Source: Chloroflexi bacterium UBA4733 (GTDB lineage Bacteria > Chloroflexota > UBA4733). From it: DNA of 44,768 nucleotides. Under the pieces are notes generated by a model. The model did not search any database, had not been told where the DNA came from, and saw nothing but the letters and a program-made list of their open reading frames with translations. Shown here piece by piece: positions 25,402 to 32,642 of this stretch. Where the stretch lies: assembly GCA_002404055.1 (NCBI GenBank), contig DHIZ01000112.1, forward strand, positions 16,017 to 60,784. The letters run 5' to 3'. The first letter of the stretch is position 1. The number at the start of each line of letters is the position of its first letter. Both the position numbers and the translations under genes were made by a program.

Positions 25402-25689
25402 ATGATGGAGCGCTCACCCGTCAACCTGCGCTTTGATGTCGCCACCGGCACGCTGGCGATCGAGACCGGAGGGCCGAGTATCTCGATCGAGGAACTGGGG
25501 CCGCTGGCCGTGGTCAGCCGTACCGACGAAGATGACGAGGAGCGCCTTGCCCTGTTCGTATCGCCCAGCGAGGCCGACGTGCTCTTGAAGATGGTGAACT
25601 ACATCTTGCAGAAAGTCACCGTCACCGAGGGTAGCCGCACCACCTTGGAAGCGGTCAAGCCGCGTCTGGAAGGCTTGCGCGACGGCTAG
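25402..25689 (+). CDS. Conserved-looking small protein of unknown function
   Basis: A 95-residue acidic protein between the aldolase (15-nt gap) and an MFS transporter (1-nt gap), so part of one transcript. I recognise no family. It has a strand-rich N-terminus (LRFDVATGTLAIETGGPSISIEELG), an acidic loop (RTDEDDEERL) and a helical C-terminus (SEADVLLKMVNYILQKVTVTEG). No signal peptide, membrane span or metal motif is visible. Codon use matches its neighbours. Either ATG (25402 or 25405) could start it. Confidence 0.7.
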   Translation: MMERSPVNLRFDVATGTLAIETGGPSISIEELGPLAVVSRTDEDDEERLALFVSPSEADVLLKMVNYILQKVTVTEGSRTTLEAVKPRLEGLRDG

Positions 25690-25690
25690 G

Positions 25691-26944
25691 GTGACTTCGG
25701 CAGCAGAACGACCACCCTATTACCGTTGGAACTTCACGGTTCTCAGCCTCGATATCGCCTTTTACTATGTATCCACGACGCTGGTCTCGTTCAGCACCAT
25801 TCTGCCGGCCTACCTGCACCACCTGACCAGTTCGAACCTCGTCATCGGCGGGTTGAGCGCGCTGACCACGGCGGGTTACAGCCTGCCGAACCTGCTCTTC
25901 GCCCCCTTGACCGAACGCGTGCGGCGCAAGAAGCTGTTAATTCTGGCGATCACCCCCGGTGAACGCCTACCGTATCTGCTGCTAGCCGGTTGCGCCGCCT
26001 GGCTGGCGGTCGGGCATCCTCACGTCGCGCTCGTCGTCACGTTTGCCGCGTTGTTCGTCTTCACCTGCACGGGCGGGGCCTTGACTCCTGCCTGGCTGGA
26101 CCTCATTGCCCGCGCGATCCCCGCCCGCCGGCGTGGCGCTTTCTTTGGCCGCAGTAACGCGATGGCCGGCGTCATGGGTGTGGGCGGCGCGCTGCTGGGC
26201 CAGCACCTCCTGGCGACGCAGCCCTACCCGCGCGCCTACGTCCAGCTCTACCTCGTGGCGTTCGTGTTCGTGGTCATCTCCTACGCGTTCTTCGCCCTCA
26301 ACCACGAGCAGGGGCCGTTTGTGCCCAGGGAGCCGAGTCCCTTCTTGGACTGGTTTCGTAACCTACCGGCCCTGCTCCGTCAGGACCACAACTTCTCCTG
26401 GTACATGTGGTCCGCTGTGGCGACCTCGCTGGCCTATTCCGCCGCTGCCTTCTTCACAGTGGTCGCTATCAGCCGGCTGCATGCAGGCGACAACGAGGTA
26501 GGTTGGTACACTGCGGCCTTACTCGCGTCATCGACGGCGTTTAATTTGCTCTGGGGCTGGCTGGCCGACCGCCGAGGTCACAAAGTCGTCCTTATCGCGG
26601 GCATCTCTGCAATGCTGATCGCTATGCCGCTTTCGCTGCTGTTGCCCACACCGCCGGCCTACGCGCTGGTTTTTTTGCTGCTCGGCGCCGCCGTGAGTGC
26701 CAGTTCCCTTTCCCGGCTGGCAATCATGCTGGAATTTGCACCTGAGGATCAACGGCCAACCTACGTCGGACTCGCCAGCGTGGCAGGTGCGCCGCTGGCG
26801 CTCGTCGGCCCGCTCGTCGGCGGGGCTGTCGCGGACCACGCGGGGTACGTGCCGGCGTTTGCCATCTTCTTCCTGGGCGGGGTCGTTGCGCTGTGGCTAC
26901 TGGTCACGCGCGTGCGGGAGCCCCGGCGGCGTTTGGAGGAGTAG
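25691..26944 (+). CDS. MFS transporter
   Basis: A 417-residue membrane protein with about 12 spans. The first half has YYRWNFTVLSLDIAFYYVSTTLVSFSTILPAYL and the conserved loop FAPLTERVRRKKLLI. The second half has WGWLADRRGHKVVLIAG, the MFS loop 8-9 equivalent. The central loop (EQGPFVPREPSPFLDWF) joins the halves. The branch resembles transporters in sugar operons but the substrate cannot be read. The GTG start is 1 nt after the 95-residue gene, in the aldolase operon, so import of a sugar or export of an intermediate is likely. Confidence 0.88.
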   Translation: MTSAAERPPYYRWNFTVLSLDIAFYYVSTTLVSFSTILPAYLHHLTSSNLVIGGLSALTTAGYSLPNLLFAPLTERVRRKKLLILAITPGERLPYLLLAGCAAWLAVGHPHVALVVTFAALFVFTCTGGALTPAWLDLIARAIPARRRGAFFGRSNAMAGVMGVGGALLGQHLLATQPYPRAYVQLYLVAFVFVVISYAFFALNHEQGPFVPREPSPFLDWFRNLPALLRQDHNFSWYMWSAVATSLAYSAAAFFTVVAISRLHAGDNEVGWYTAALLASSTAFNLLWGWLADRRGHKVVLIAGISAMLIAMPLSLLLPTPPAYALVFLLLGAAVSASSLSRLAIMLEFAPEDQRPTYVGLASVAGAPLALVGPLVGGAVADHAGYVPAFAIFFLGGVVALWLLVTRVREPRRRLEE

Positions 26945-26990
26945 GGATGGGCCGCGACTGATGGAAGTAGTCGCAACACCCGGTAGATCC

Positions 26991-27085
26991 GTAGGGGCAG
27001 GTCCCCGTGCCTGCCCTGCTTTCGGCGTGAACATTGGTCAGCGGTTGCCACCCGAGCTAGGGCAGGCACGGGGACCTGCCCCTAC
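26991..27085. repeat. Perfect 27-bp inverted repeat (dispersed element)
   Basis: Arms at 26991-27017 and 27059-27085 are exact reverse complements, built from GTAGGGGCAGG, TCCCCGTGCC and TGCCCT, with a 41-nt spacer. A related arm lies at 1-22, and the shared core GTAGGGGCA recurs at 37702-37716 and inverted at 40926-40940. The right arm contains the stop codon of the minus-strand permease gene. It is probably a small non-autonomous repeat family that may also act as a terminator between convergent genes. Confidence 0.85.
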
Positions 27086-27942
27086 AAATCCCGTTCCTGA
27101 AAGCTCCATACGCTGCCGGCCAGCACTGCCACTAACCAGCAGGCGACCCACACGAGGTAGGCGTGTGTCGGCGGCGCAAAGACGGCAAAAGGGGCGTTGC
27201 CCGGGTTGGCGGCCGCGGCGCTCCCCGACGCGATGAGGAGCGCCACCGGCTCCAGGTTGTAGAGTGCGCCACGCCAGAGGCCGTCGGTGGGGATGATCAG
27301 GCTCGTGATTGTGCCGACATGCGTGGCCGTGCTGTTTTGGATCGCCTGCCCGATAGCGCCGGCTACGCCACCCATCCAGACCAGCCCATAGAGGACAAGC
27401 ACGGTGATGCCGACCGTCATCGGGGGCAAGCGTGTGCTGCCCAGTAGCGCCAGGGTCAGGAGCACGACGCTCTCCGTGACGAGGAACGCCACCGCCGGTA
27501 GTGGGTGCGGAGGTGAGTACCCCGTGCCAAGATAGTCAAGAGCTATTTCGCAGGCAAAGAATGCTGTTGCATAGACGACCAGAACGACCGTCAGAGCCAG
27601 CCATTTGCCGAGAATGACATCACTGCGGCGGATCGGCCGGGGCAGCACTGCCAGAATGATTCCCGACTCGACATCGGAAGCGATAGCCGGCGCTGAGAGG
27701 AATGCCGCGCCTACGGCCAGGACGAAACTAAACATGTACATCACCAGGATAAGCACAGCCCCGGCGGCAGTGCGGATCTCCGGCGGCGGACAGGGGTGGT
27801 TGCCGCAGGGGATGTCCTTCAGGTGGGCAAATCCCCATCCCGTCAGGGCAACCACAAGGGCAGTGACGATGAACGCGGCCAGGAGCAGTCGCCGCCGGAC
27901 AATTTCAAGCAGGGTCAGACGGGCGATGGTCAGGATCGGCAC
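27082..27942 (-). CDS. ABC-2-type transporter permease
   Basis: A 286-residue membrane protein with six hydrophobic spans. It starts with the amphipathic entry helix TIARLTLLEIVRRRLLLAAFIVTALVVAL and has a conserved loop (SAPAIASDVESGIILAVLPRPIRRSDVILGKWLAL) typical of ABC-2 permeases of the NatB/ABC2_membrane_2 type. A short extracytoplasmic loop has two Cys (CGNHPC). It overlaps the 3' end of the ATPase gene by 38 nt in another frame, so the two are coupled. Together they form an exporter; the substrate is unknown, but the linked sigma/anti-sigma pair suggests a stress or envelope role. Confidence 0.88.
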   Translation of the reverse strand: MPILTIARLTLLEIVRRRLLLAAFIVTALVVALTGWGFAHLKDIPCGNHPCPPPEIRTAAGAVLILVMYMFSFVLAVGAAFLSAPAIASDVESGIILAVLPRPIRRSDVILGKWLALTVVLVVYATAFFACEIALDYLGTGYSPPHPLPAVAFLVTESVVLLTLALLGSTRLPPMTVGITVLVLYGLVWMGGVAGAIGQAIQNSTATHVGTITSLIIPTDGLWRGALYNLEPVALLIASGSAAAANPGNAPFAVFAPPTHAYLVWVACWLVAVLAGSVWSFQERDL

Positions 27943-28909
27943 CTTCGGCTCCCTTCAAGAGCTGCAGGAAACGATCCTCCAGCGTTTCGTGGCGCGGCTC
28001 GACGGCGTAGACGCGCCCGCCGAGGCGCATCAGATGCTCGACCAGATCGGGCACGGTGTCCTCGGTGATACCGCGCACGATAACCCAGTTCGCCTCCACC
28101 TGCACGTCGCCGAAACTGTCTAGTTCGGCGAAGGCGTCAGGCGCAAGGCCCGTGACACGGACTCGCACGCTGCTGGCCACACCGAGCACGGCGTCCATGG
28201 TTCCCAGCGCGATCACCGTGCCCCGGTTCACGATGGCGACACGATCGCAGATCAACTCGACTTCCGACAGGAGGTGCGAGTTGAGGAAGACCGCAGTGCC
28301 ACGGGCTTTCAGGCGCCGGATGATTTCGCGGACATCGTGACGGCCAACCGGATCCAACGCCGAAGTGGGTTCGTCCAGCAGCACCAGATCGGGGCGACCA
28401 AGGAGCGCCACGCCGAGACCCAGGCGCTGCTGCATACCCTTGGAGAAGCCGGCTACCCGGTCACCACTACGTTGCGCCAGGCCGACCAGGCGCAATGCCT
28501 CCTGCACATCTCTCCCCTGGGCCTCGCGGGGCAGGCCGGCCAGCCGGTGGTGAAAGTTCAGTACCTCGCGCGCGGAGAGCCAGTCCTGGTAGCGGAACAG
28601 CTCGGGCAGATAGCCGATGCGGCGGCGGGTTTCGCGGTCGCCCGCCCGTGCGCCGAGGACAAAGGCGTCGCCGGCGGTGGCTCGCGCCAGGCCGACCAGC
28701 AGCTTGACCGCTGTCGTCTTGCCGGCGCCGTTAGGGCCGAGAAAGCCGAAAATCTCGCCGCGCGGCACGGCCATGGTCAGATCGGCCAGCGCTACGGCGC
28801 GGCCGTACTGCTTGCTCAAACCGGCGGTGTAGATAGCAGCAGTCGCGGCTGAGACGGCGCCATTGCCATCACCAGCCACGACCACCGCCTGGTCAGTCGG
28901 AACCGTCAT
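27905..28909 (-). CDS. ABC transporter ATP-binding protein
   Basis: A 334-residue ATPase. Walker A is GPNGAGKT (residues 58-65), the signature is GFSKGMQQRLGLG, Walker B is LVLLDEPTSALDP and the switch histidine is in FLNSHLLSE. The C-terminal ~100 residues are the extension found in exporter ATPases such as NatA/DrrA (ALGTMDAVLG, VRVRVTGL). The first 25 residues are variable. The ATG begins 1 nt after the anti-sigma factor stop, and its own 3' end overlaps the permease start, so it sits in the middle of a four-gene operon beginning with an ECF sigma factor. Confidence 0.93.
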   Translation of the reverse strand: MTVPTDQAVVVAGDGNGAVSAATAAIYTAGLSKQYGRAVALADLTMAVPRGEIFGFLGPNGAGKTTAVKLLVGLARATAGDAFVLGARAGDRETRRRIGYLPELFRYQDWLSAREVLNFHHRLAGLPREAQGRDVQEALRLVGLAQRSGDRVAGFSKGMQQRLGLGVALLGRPDLVLLDEPTSALDPVGRHDVREIIRRLKARGTAVFLNSHLLSEVELICDRVAIVNRGTVIALGTMDAVLGVASSVRVRVTGLAPDAFAELDSFGDVQVEANWVIVRGITEDTVPDLVEHLMRLGGRVYAVEPRHETLEDRFLQLLKGAEGADPDHRPSDPA

Positions 28910-28910
28910 C

Positions 28911-30122
28911 CTAGGAAACGAAGCCGTTAGCCATGCTGATCAACTGGCTCTCTGTCAATGAACCGCCGATGCCGTAGACGATGCCGTTCTTCTCCCAGAT
29001 GATGCCGCCAATGATACCCGTCGTATCACCGACAACGACAGCCTTGGTACCGTCAGCCAGCGTGACGTTCTGCGAGACCGCCTTGTTGATCGGGATAGGG
29101 ATCGGCAGTGTCGCTGTGGGATCACCGATGGACCTGATCGCTGACGCCAGCGAGGGAGAGATGCCGGGTTGCGCCAGCAGGTACGCCTCCAACTGGCCGG
29201 CCGTGACGCCGTTTCCCGTCATTGTGACGCTTGGCGCTTTCATCTCACCGATGATCACTACCGGCCCGATGGCCTGTGCCGCCGCCGCCGCGTTCTGGCC
29301 GGCAATGGCGCTACTTCCAGTGGCCTTCGTCGCGCTGTCACTAGTGACAGACTTGAGCTTGTTGGGGTCAGCGTAGGCCTCGACCAGTGCTGTGCCCGTG
29401 GTCACCTGCAAGGTGGCGCCGTCCAGGTTGGCCGGCATTGCTGGCAGCGTCTTGCCCTGCGCCGCGGCGTTGGCCTGCGCCTTGGCGGCGCTGAAGGTGA
29501 AGGAGCCGGTCGATCCGGGCATCACTTCATAGGTTGCCGTGGTCGGGACACCGGCGGGCAAGGACTTCGGCGTCAGTAGCGGCAATCCGGCGGCAGTCGA
29601 GGCGGCGGAGCCGAGGGTAAAGTGCTGGCTGACCGCCTTTGCCGGAGCGTGAATGGCGCCGTACTTTGCAAGGTCGGGGAGCGACCGCAGATCGTTCAGA
29701 TCAATCGGTACGGCAGCCACCTGCGTCGGCTCAAATACTGTAAGGAAGTTGCCCGCCCAGGCCCCGGCCGGCGTGAGAGCGAGGGCTGCGGCGAGCGAGA
29801 TGCCGGCCGCGACGCCGCCCAGCGGCTTGAGCAGCTTCCCCTTGGTCTGGTTGATCATGTCTGTGATCCTTTCCTGAAGATACAGGGGACGTGACACCAC
29901 GTCCGCTACGAGGCGTTGTTGCAAACGCTGCAACGCGCCAGCCGTGTCCGGTGGGCTGGCGCCGAACCGTAGCAATTCAGCGGTAAACCGGGCATCGGCG
30001 CCGGCGCGCTCCAGCCGTAACCGGCACGCAGTGCAAGACGTTACGTGCAGGCGAGCTGCCGACGCGATCGACTGCGGTTCGTCGTACACGCGGCGAAGGG
30101 CGCCGTCAGATAGATGCCGCAT
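28911..30122 (-). CDS. Membrane anti-sigma factor with large extracytoplasmic domain
   Basis: A 403-residue protein. The cytoplasmic N-terminus has the zinc-binding anti-sigma pattern His26-x3-Cys30-x2-Cys33 (HVTSCTACRLRLE). One membrane span lies at about 98-121 (LGGVAAGISLAAALALTPAGAWA). The remaining ~280 residues are outside the membrane: an Ala/Thr-rich region and a final module (IIWEKNGIVYGIGG-LTESQLISMANGF) like the DUF4367 sensor domains of other anti-sigma factors. The start at 30122 has GAAAGGAGA upstream and overlaps the sigma gene by 17 nt. A later ATG at 29858 would give a secreted protein without the zinc motif, but the continuous frame and overlap argue against it. Confidence 0.8.
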   Translation of the reverse strand: MRHLSDGALRRVYDEPQSIASAARLHVTSCTACRLRLERAGADARFTAELLRFGASPPDTAGALQRLQQRLVADVVSRPLYLQERITDMINQTKGKLLKPLGGVAAGISLAAALALTPAGAWAGNFLTVFEPTQVAAVPIDLNDLRSLPDLAKYGAIHAPAKAVSQHFTLGSAASTAAGLPLLTPKSLPAGVPTTATYEVMPGSTGSFTFSAAKAQANAAAQGKTLPAMPANLDGATLQVTTGTALVEAYADPNKLKSVTSDSATKATGSSAIAGQNAAAAAQAIGPVVIIGEMKAPSVTMTGNGVTAGQLEAYLLAQPGISPSLASAIRSIGDPTATLPIPIPINKAVSQNVTLADGTKAVVVGDTTGIIGGIIWEKNGIVYGIGGSLTESQLISMANGFVS

Positions 30123-30675
30123 GAGCCATCTCCTTTCGCATTGCGGCTTCGGCCCGCCGGAGGACGGTACCGACCTGGTCGGCCGGCATGCCCAGCGCGG
30201 TGGCAACTTCTGCGTAGCTGAGTCCGCTATAGCGCAGCACCAGGGCGGCCGCCTGACGCTCCGGCAAACGAGAAAGTACCGCGCGGACCTCGCGGCACTG
30301 CTCGTCGCGTTCCAGGCTGCTGAGTGGATCGAGGGACGTCTCGGTGCTCTCCTGCACGCGTGCCATCTGCATCGCTTCCGTGGTTTCGCGCCGGAAACGC
30401 CGGCGCTTGCCACGGAGGACGTTGAGCGCGGCGTGCGCGGCGGCGGCATGCAGCCAGGCGGCGGCAAACGGCGCGTCAGAGGCGTGCTGGCGATGGTAGG
30501 TGTAGAACACCTCCTGCGCCACGTCTTCGGCTTCGTGTACGTCCGCCAGGACGCGACCGGCAATCGCCACCACACGGGCGTATTCAGCGACGAACAGCCG
30601 CTCGAAGCTAACCGAGCCATCGACTCGTTGCACGCCGGTCCAGTTCTCTGCCACTGCCACGGTTGGCTCATCCAT
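30106..30675 (-). CDS. ECF-type RNA polymerase sigma factor
   Basis: A 189-residue sigma-70 family factor of the extracytoplasmic-function group. Region 2 is FERLFVAEYARVVAIAGRVLADVHEAEDVAQEVFYTYHR, with the DVAQEVF block that binds core polymerase and the -10 element. Region 4 is LSRLPERQAAALVLRYSGLSYAEVATALGMPADQVGTVLRRAEAAMRK, a helix-turn-helix for the -35. It heads an operon with its anti-sigma factor (17-nt overlap) and an ABC exporter. Such units are usually autoregulated: a signal seen by the outer domain of the anti-sigma releases the sigma factor. The promoter it recognises was not identified. Confidence 0.93.
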   Translation of the reverse strand: MDEPTVAVAENWTGVQRVDGSVSFERLFVAEYARVVAIAGRVLADVHEAEDVAQEVFYTYHRQHASDAPFAAAWLHAAAAHAALNVLRGKRRRFRRETTEAMQMARVQESTETSLDPLSSLERDEQCREVRAVLSRLPERQAAALVLRYSGLSYAEVATALGMPADQVGTVLRRAEAAMRKEMAHAASI

Positions 30676-30752
30676 CTATACGCTGCACCTGTGCCGGGTT
30701 TCATGGAGTAGAGCACCGGCGGCGCGCGGAATGTGGCAGGCGCAAGCGAAAC

Positions 30753-31211
30753 CTACGAGCCGGCGCGACCGCGATACAGTTGCAACGTCAGCTCGACATG
30801 GGCCAGGTGCTCACGAGCGTGCCCGTAGTTCGTGACCAGCCAGTGCAAGGCCGTGTGCGGCGACCGGTCGGGCCGCTCGCGGATTATTTCCAGGTCGGCG
30901 GCGCCCACCTGCGACGCTCTGGTACTCAACAAGGCATCGGCGGCATCAAGGCGCGCCAGCAGGTCCTGCTTGGTGACGGTTTGGGGAACAAATTCGGCGT
31001 CACGGTTACGAGGCCCCGTAATTGATGCGGCCAGGCGCCACACTTCGGCCTCCGAACCGAGGGTGTGGACGACGAGCACGCTTATCGGATTCGTCTCTGG
31101 TGCTGGAATCCAGTGAAGCGCAGCGTCTTCAGCAGCGGAAATGTGATCCCGAAACTGTTGGTGTACAAGCCGATACGCCTCTGCAATGGTCTCGACAACG
31201 ATGTTCGACAT
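30753..31211 (-). CDS. DinB-superfamily protein
   Basis: A 152-residue four-helix-bundle protein. The start of helix 1 (VVETIAEAYRLVHQQFRDHI), the central PISVLVVHTLGSEAEVWRL and the C-terminal TALHWLVTNYGHAREHLAHVELTLQL fit the DinB/MycE-like fold. Histidines in HTLG, HAREH and LAHV are placed for a metal site. The family includes thiol-dependent S-transferases and many proteins of unknown role. The ATG at 31211 is preferred because the longer frame adds a basic tail that runs through an AT-rich promoter-like region. It is divergent from the glycosyltransferase. Confidence 0.8.
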   Translation of the reverse strand: MSNIVVETIAEAYRLVHQQFRDHISAAEDAALHWIPAPETNPISVLVVHTLGSEAEVWRLAASITGPRNRDAEFVPQTVTKQDLLARLDAADALLSTRASQVGAADLEIIRERPDRSPHTALHWLVTNYGHAREHLAHVELTLQLYRGRAGS

Positions 31212-31301
31212 ACGGAAGTGTTCCCTCTCTACGAATAGGCCCTGTGTCTCTGTATCGGCATTGCGATTCTTTCTCCGCCCGCCACCACAATATACCAACA
31301 T

Positions 31302-31423
31302 AATTTCTTTACCTCACATTACGCCCTTTCTTTGTATTCATGGCTTAGACTATGCGTTAGGCGTCAGGTGGACGAAGTTGATTGCCCGGACGTGGTACCG
31401 GGCATCCCCGGGGAGGATTGTAC
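31302..31423. promoter_or_regulatory. AT-rich divergent promoter region
   Basis: The 120 nt upstream of the glycosyltransferase GTG are clearly more AT-rich than their surroundings (AATATACCAACATAATTTC...), with TTAGACTAT and TTTGTATTC runs. This is the expected place for divergent promoters of the DinB-like gene and the glycosyltransferase operon. No single pair of boxes stands out. Confidence 0.4.
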
Positions 31424-32623
31424 GTGGACATATGCCTGGCATCGCTGCACCCGAAGGTGCTGAGTGGTCAAATTGACAGCCTCGCCGGTCTGGGCCGTGC
31501 CCTCACTCGTCGTGGACACACCGTTACCCTGGTCGCCCCGTTCGACACTGGCGGGCTGCTGGATCGGTCCCTCATCTCGCTGGACGCCGGGAGCCACCGC
31601 CTGACCGGCGCGGCAATGAAGATGCTGCGTACCATTCCGCGCATCATTGCCGCAGCCCACGAGGCTGATGTCGTTCACCTGGCGCTGCCCACGCCGGCGT
31701 TTAGCTGGGTAGGCGACATCGTCCAGTCCGGGACGACGACGCCGGTGATCGTCAGCTATGAAGGACACATCGCTCCCGGCGGGCAACTCCTGCGCCCGTC
31801 GCGGTTGCGCCGCAGTTGGCGCACCTACCTGCCGCTGTGGGCCGTTAACAATGGCATGTTCGGTCGCATTACCCGCTACGACGCGGCGCGCTACGTGGTG
31901 AGTAGCGAGTACCAGCGCCAGGAACTGGCGGCGTTGGGCGCCCCGGCGGAACGGCTTGATGTCGTCAGCAACGTTGTGGAACAGGACAAGCTGGCGCGCT
32001 GCGAACCAGCGGCGGCTCGCCGCCGACTGCGCTTGCCGGAAGGCAAGAAGCTCATCGGTTACATCGGTCACTTCAACGACGTGAAGGGGGTTGATGTCCT
32101 CGCGGCGGCCTTCGCGCAACTCGTGCAACGGCAGCCCGATGCTCACCTCGTACTCGCCTGGAGCGGCCAGGGCAATCCAGAACCGGTGCGCACACCGCTG
32201 GCTGGGCTGGACGACCACATCACCTGGCTGGGCAAGGTCCACGTCGGCACGTTCCTTTGTGCCCTTGATGTACTTGCCTTGCCCTATCGCTGCACGGCAG
32301 GGCAAGGCGCTTACCCATCGCTGGTGATCGAAGCATTGCATGCCGGCTGCCCGCTGGTGACCAGTCGCTTGCCCCTACTGGAGGAACTGCTCGGCCCCAC
32401 GGAGACGGCGCTGCTCTGTCCACCGGAACAGCCGGCGGCGCTGGCGGCGCAACTGGAAACCCTGCTTGTCGATGAGGACCGCAACCGGCGCATGCAAGTC
32501 ACGCAGCAGTTGGTGGCGCGGACACGCTTCGCATCTGATATCCTGGCGATGGACTACGAATTGCTTTATGGGTCGGTACTCACGCCGGAAGTCGAAGTGA
32601 TCGGTGCAACGGCGGCGGCATAA
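31424..32623 (+). CDS. Glycosyltransferase family 4 protein
   Basis: A 399-residue retaining GT-B glycosyltransferase. The N-terminal acceptor domain starts DICLASLHPKVLSGQIDSLAGLGRALTRRGHTVTLVAP. The C-terminal nucleotide-sugar domain has GYIGHFNDVKGVDVLAAAFAQL and YRCTAGQGAYPSLVIEALHAGCPLVTSRLPLLEELLG, the conserved E-x7-E region (EALHAGCPL) of GT4 enzymes. The GTG is 6 nt after GGAGGAT. It is followed 19 nt later by a sulfatase-fold membrane protein and then a flippase-like protein, so the three probably build or modify a surface glycan or glycolipid. No signal peptide, so it acts at the cytoplasmic face. Confidence 0.88.
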   Translation: MDICLASLHPKVLSGQIDSLAGLGRALTRRGHTVTLVAPFDTGGLLDRSLISLDAGSHRLTGAAMKMLRTIPRIIAAAHEADVVHLALPTPAFSWVGDIVQSGTTTPVIVSYEGHIAPGGQLLRPSRLRRSWRTYLPLWAVNNGMFGRITRYDAARYVVSSEYQRQELAALGAPAERLDVVSNVVEQDKLARCEPAAARRRLRLPEGKKLIGYIGHFNDVKGVDVLAAAFAQLVQRQPDAHLVLAWSGQGNPEPVRTPLAGLDDHITWLGKVHVGTFLCALDVLALPYRCTAGQGAYPSLVIEALHAGCPLVTSRLPLLEELLGPTETALLCPPEQPAALAAQLETLLVDEDRNRRMQVTQQLVARTRFASDILAMDYELLYGSVLTPEVEVIGATAAA

Positions 32624-32642
32624 ATAGCAGGGAGCGCGATCA

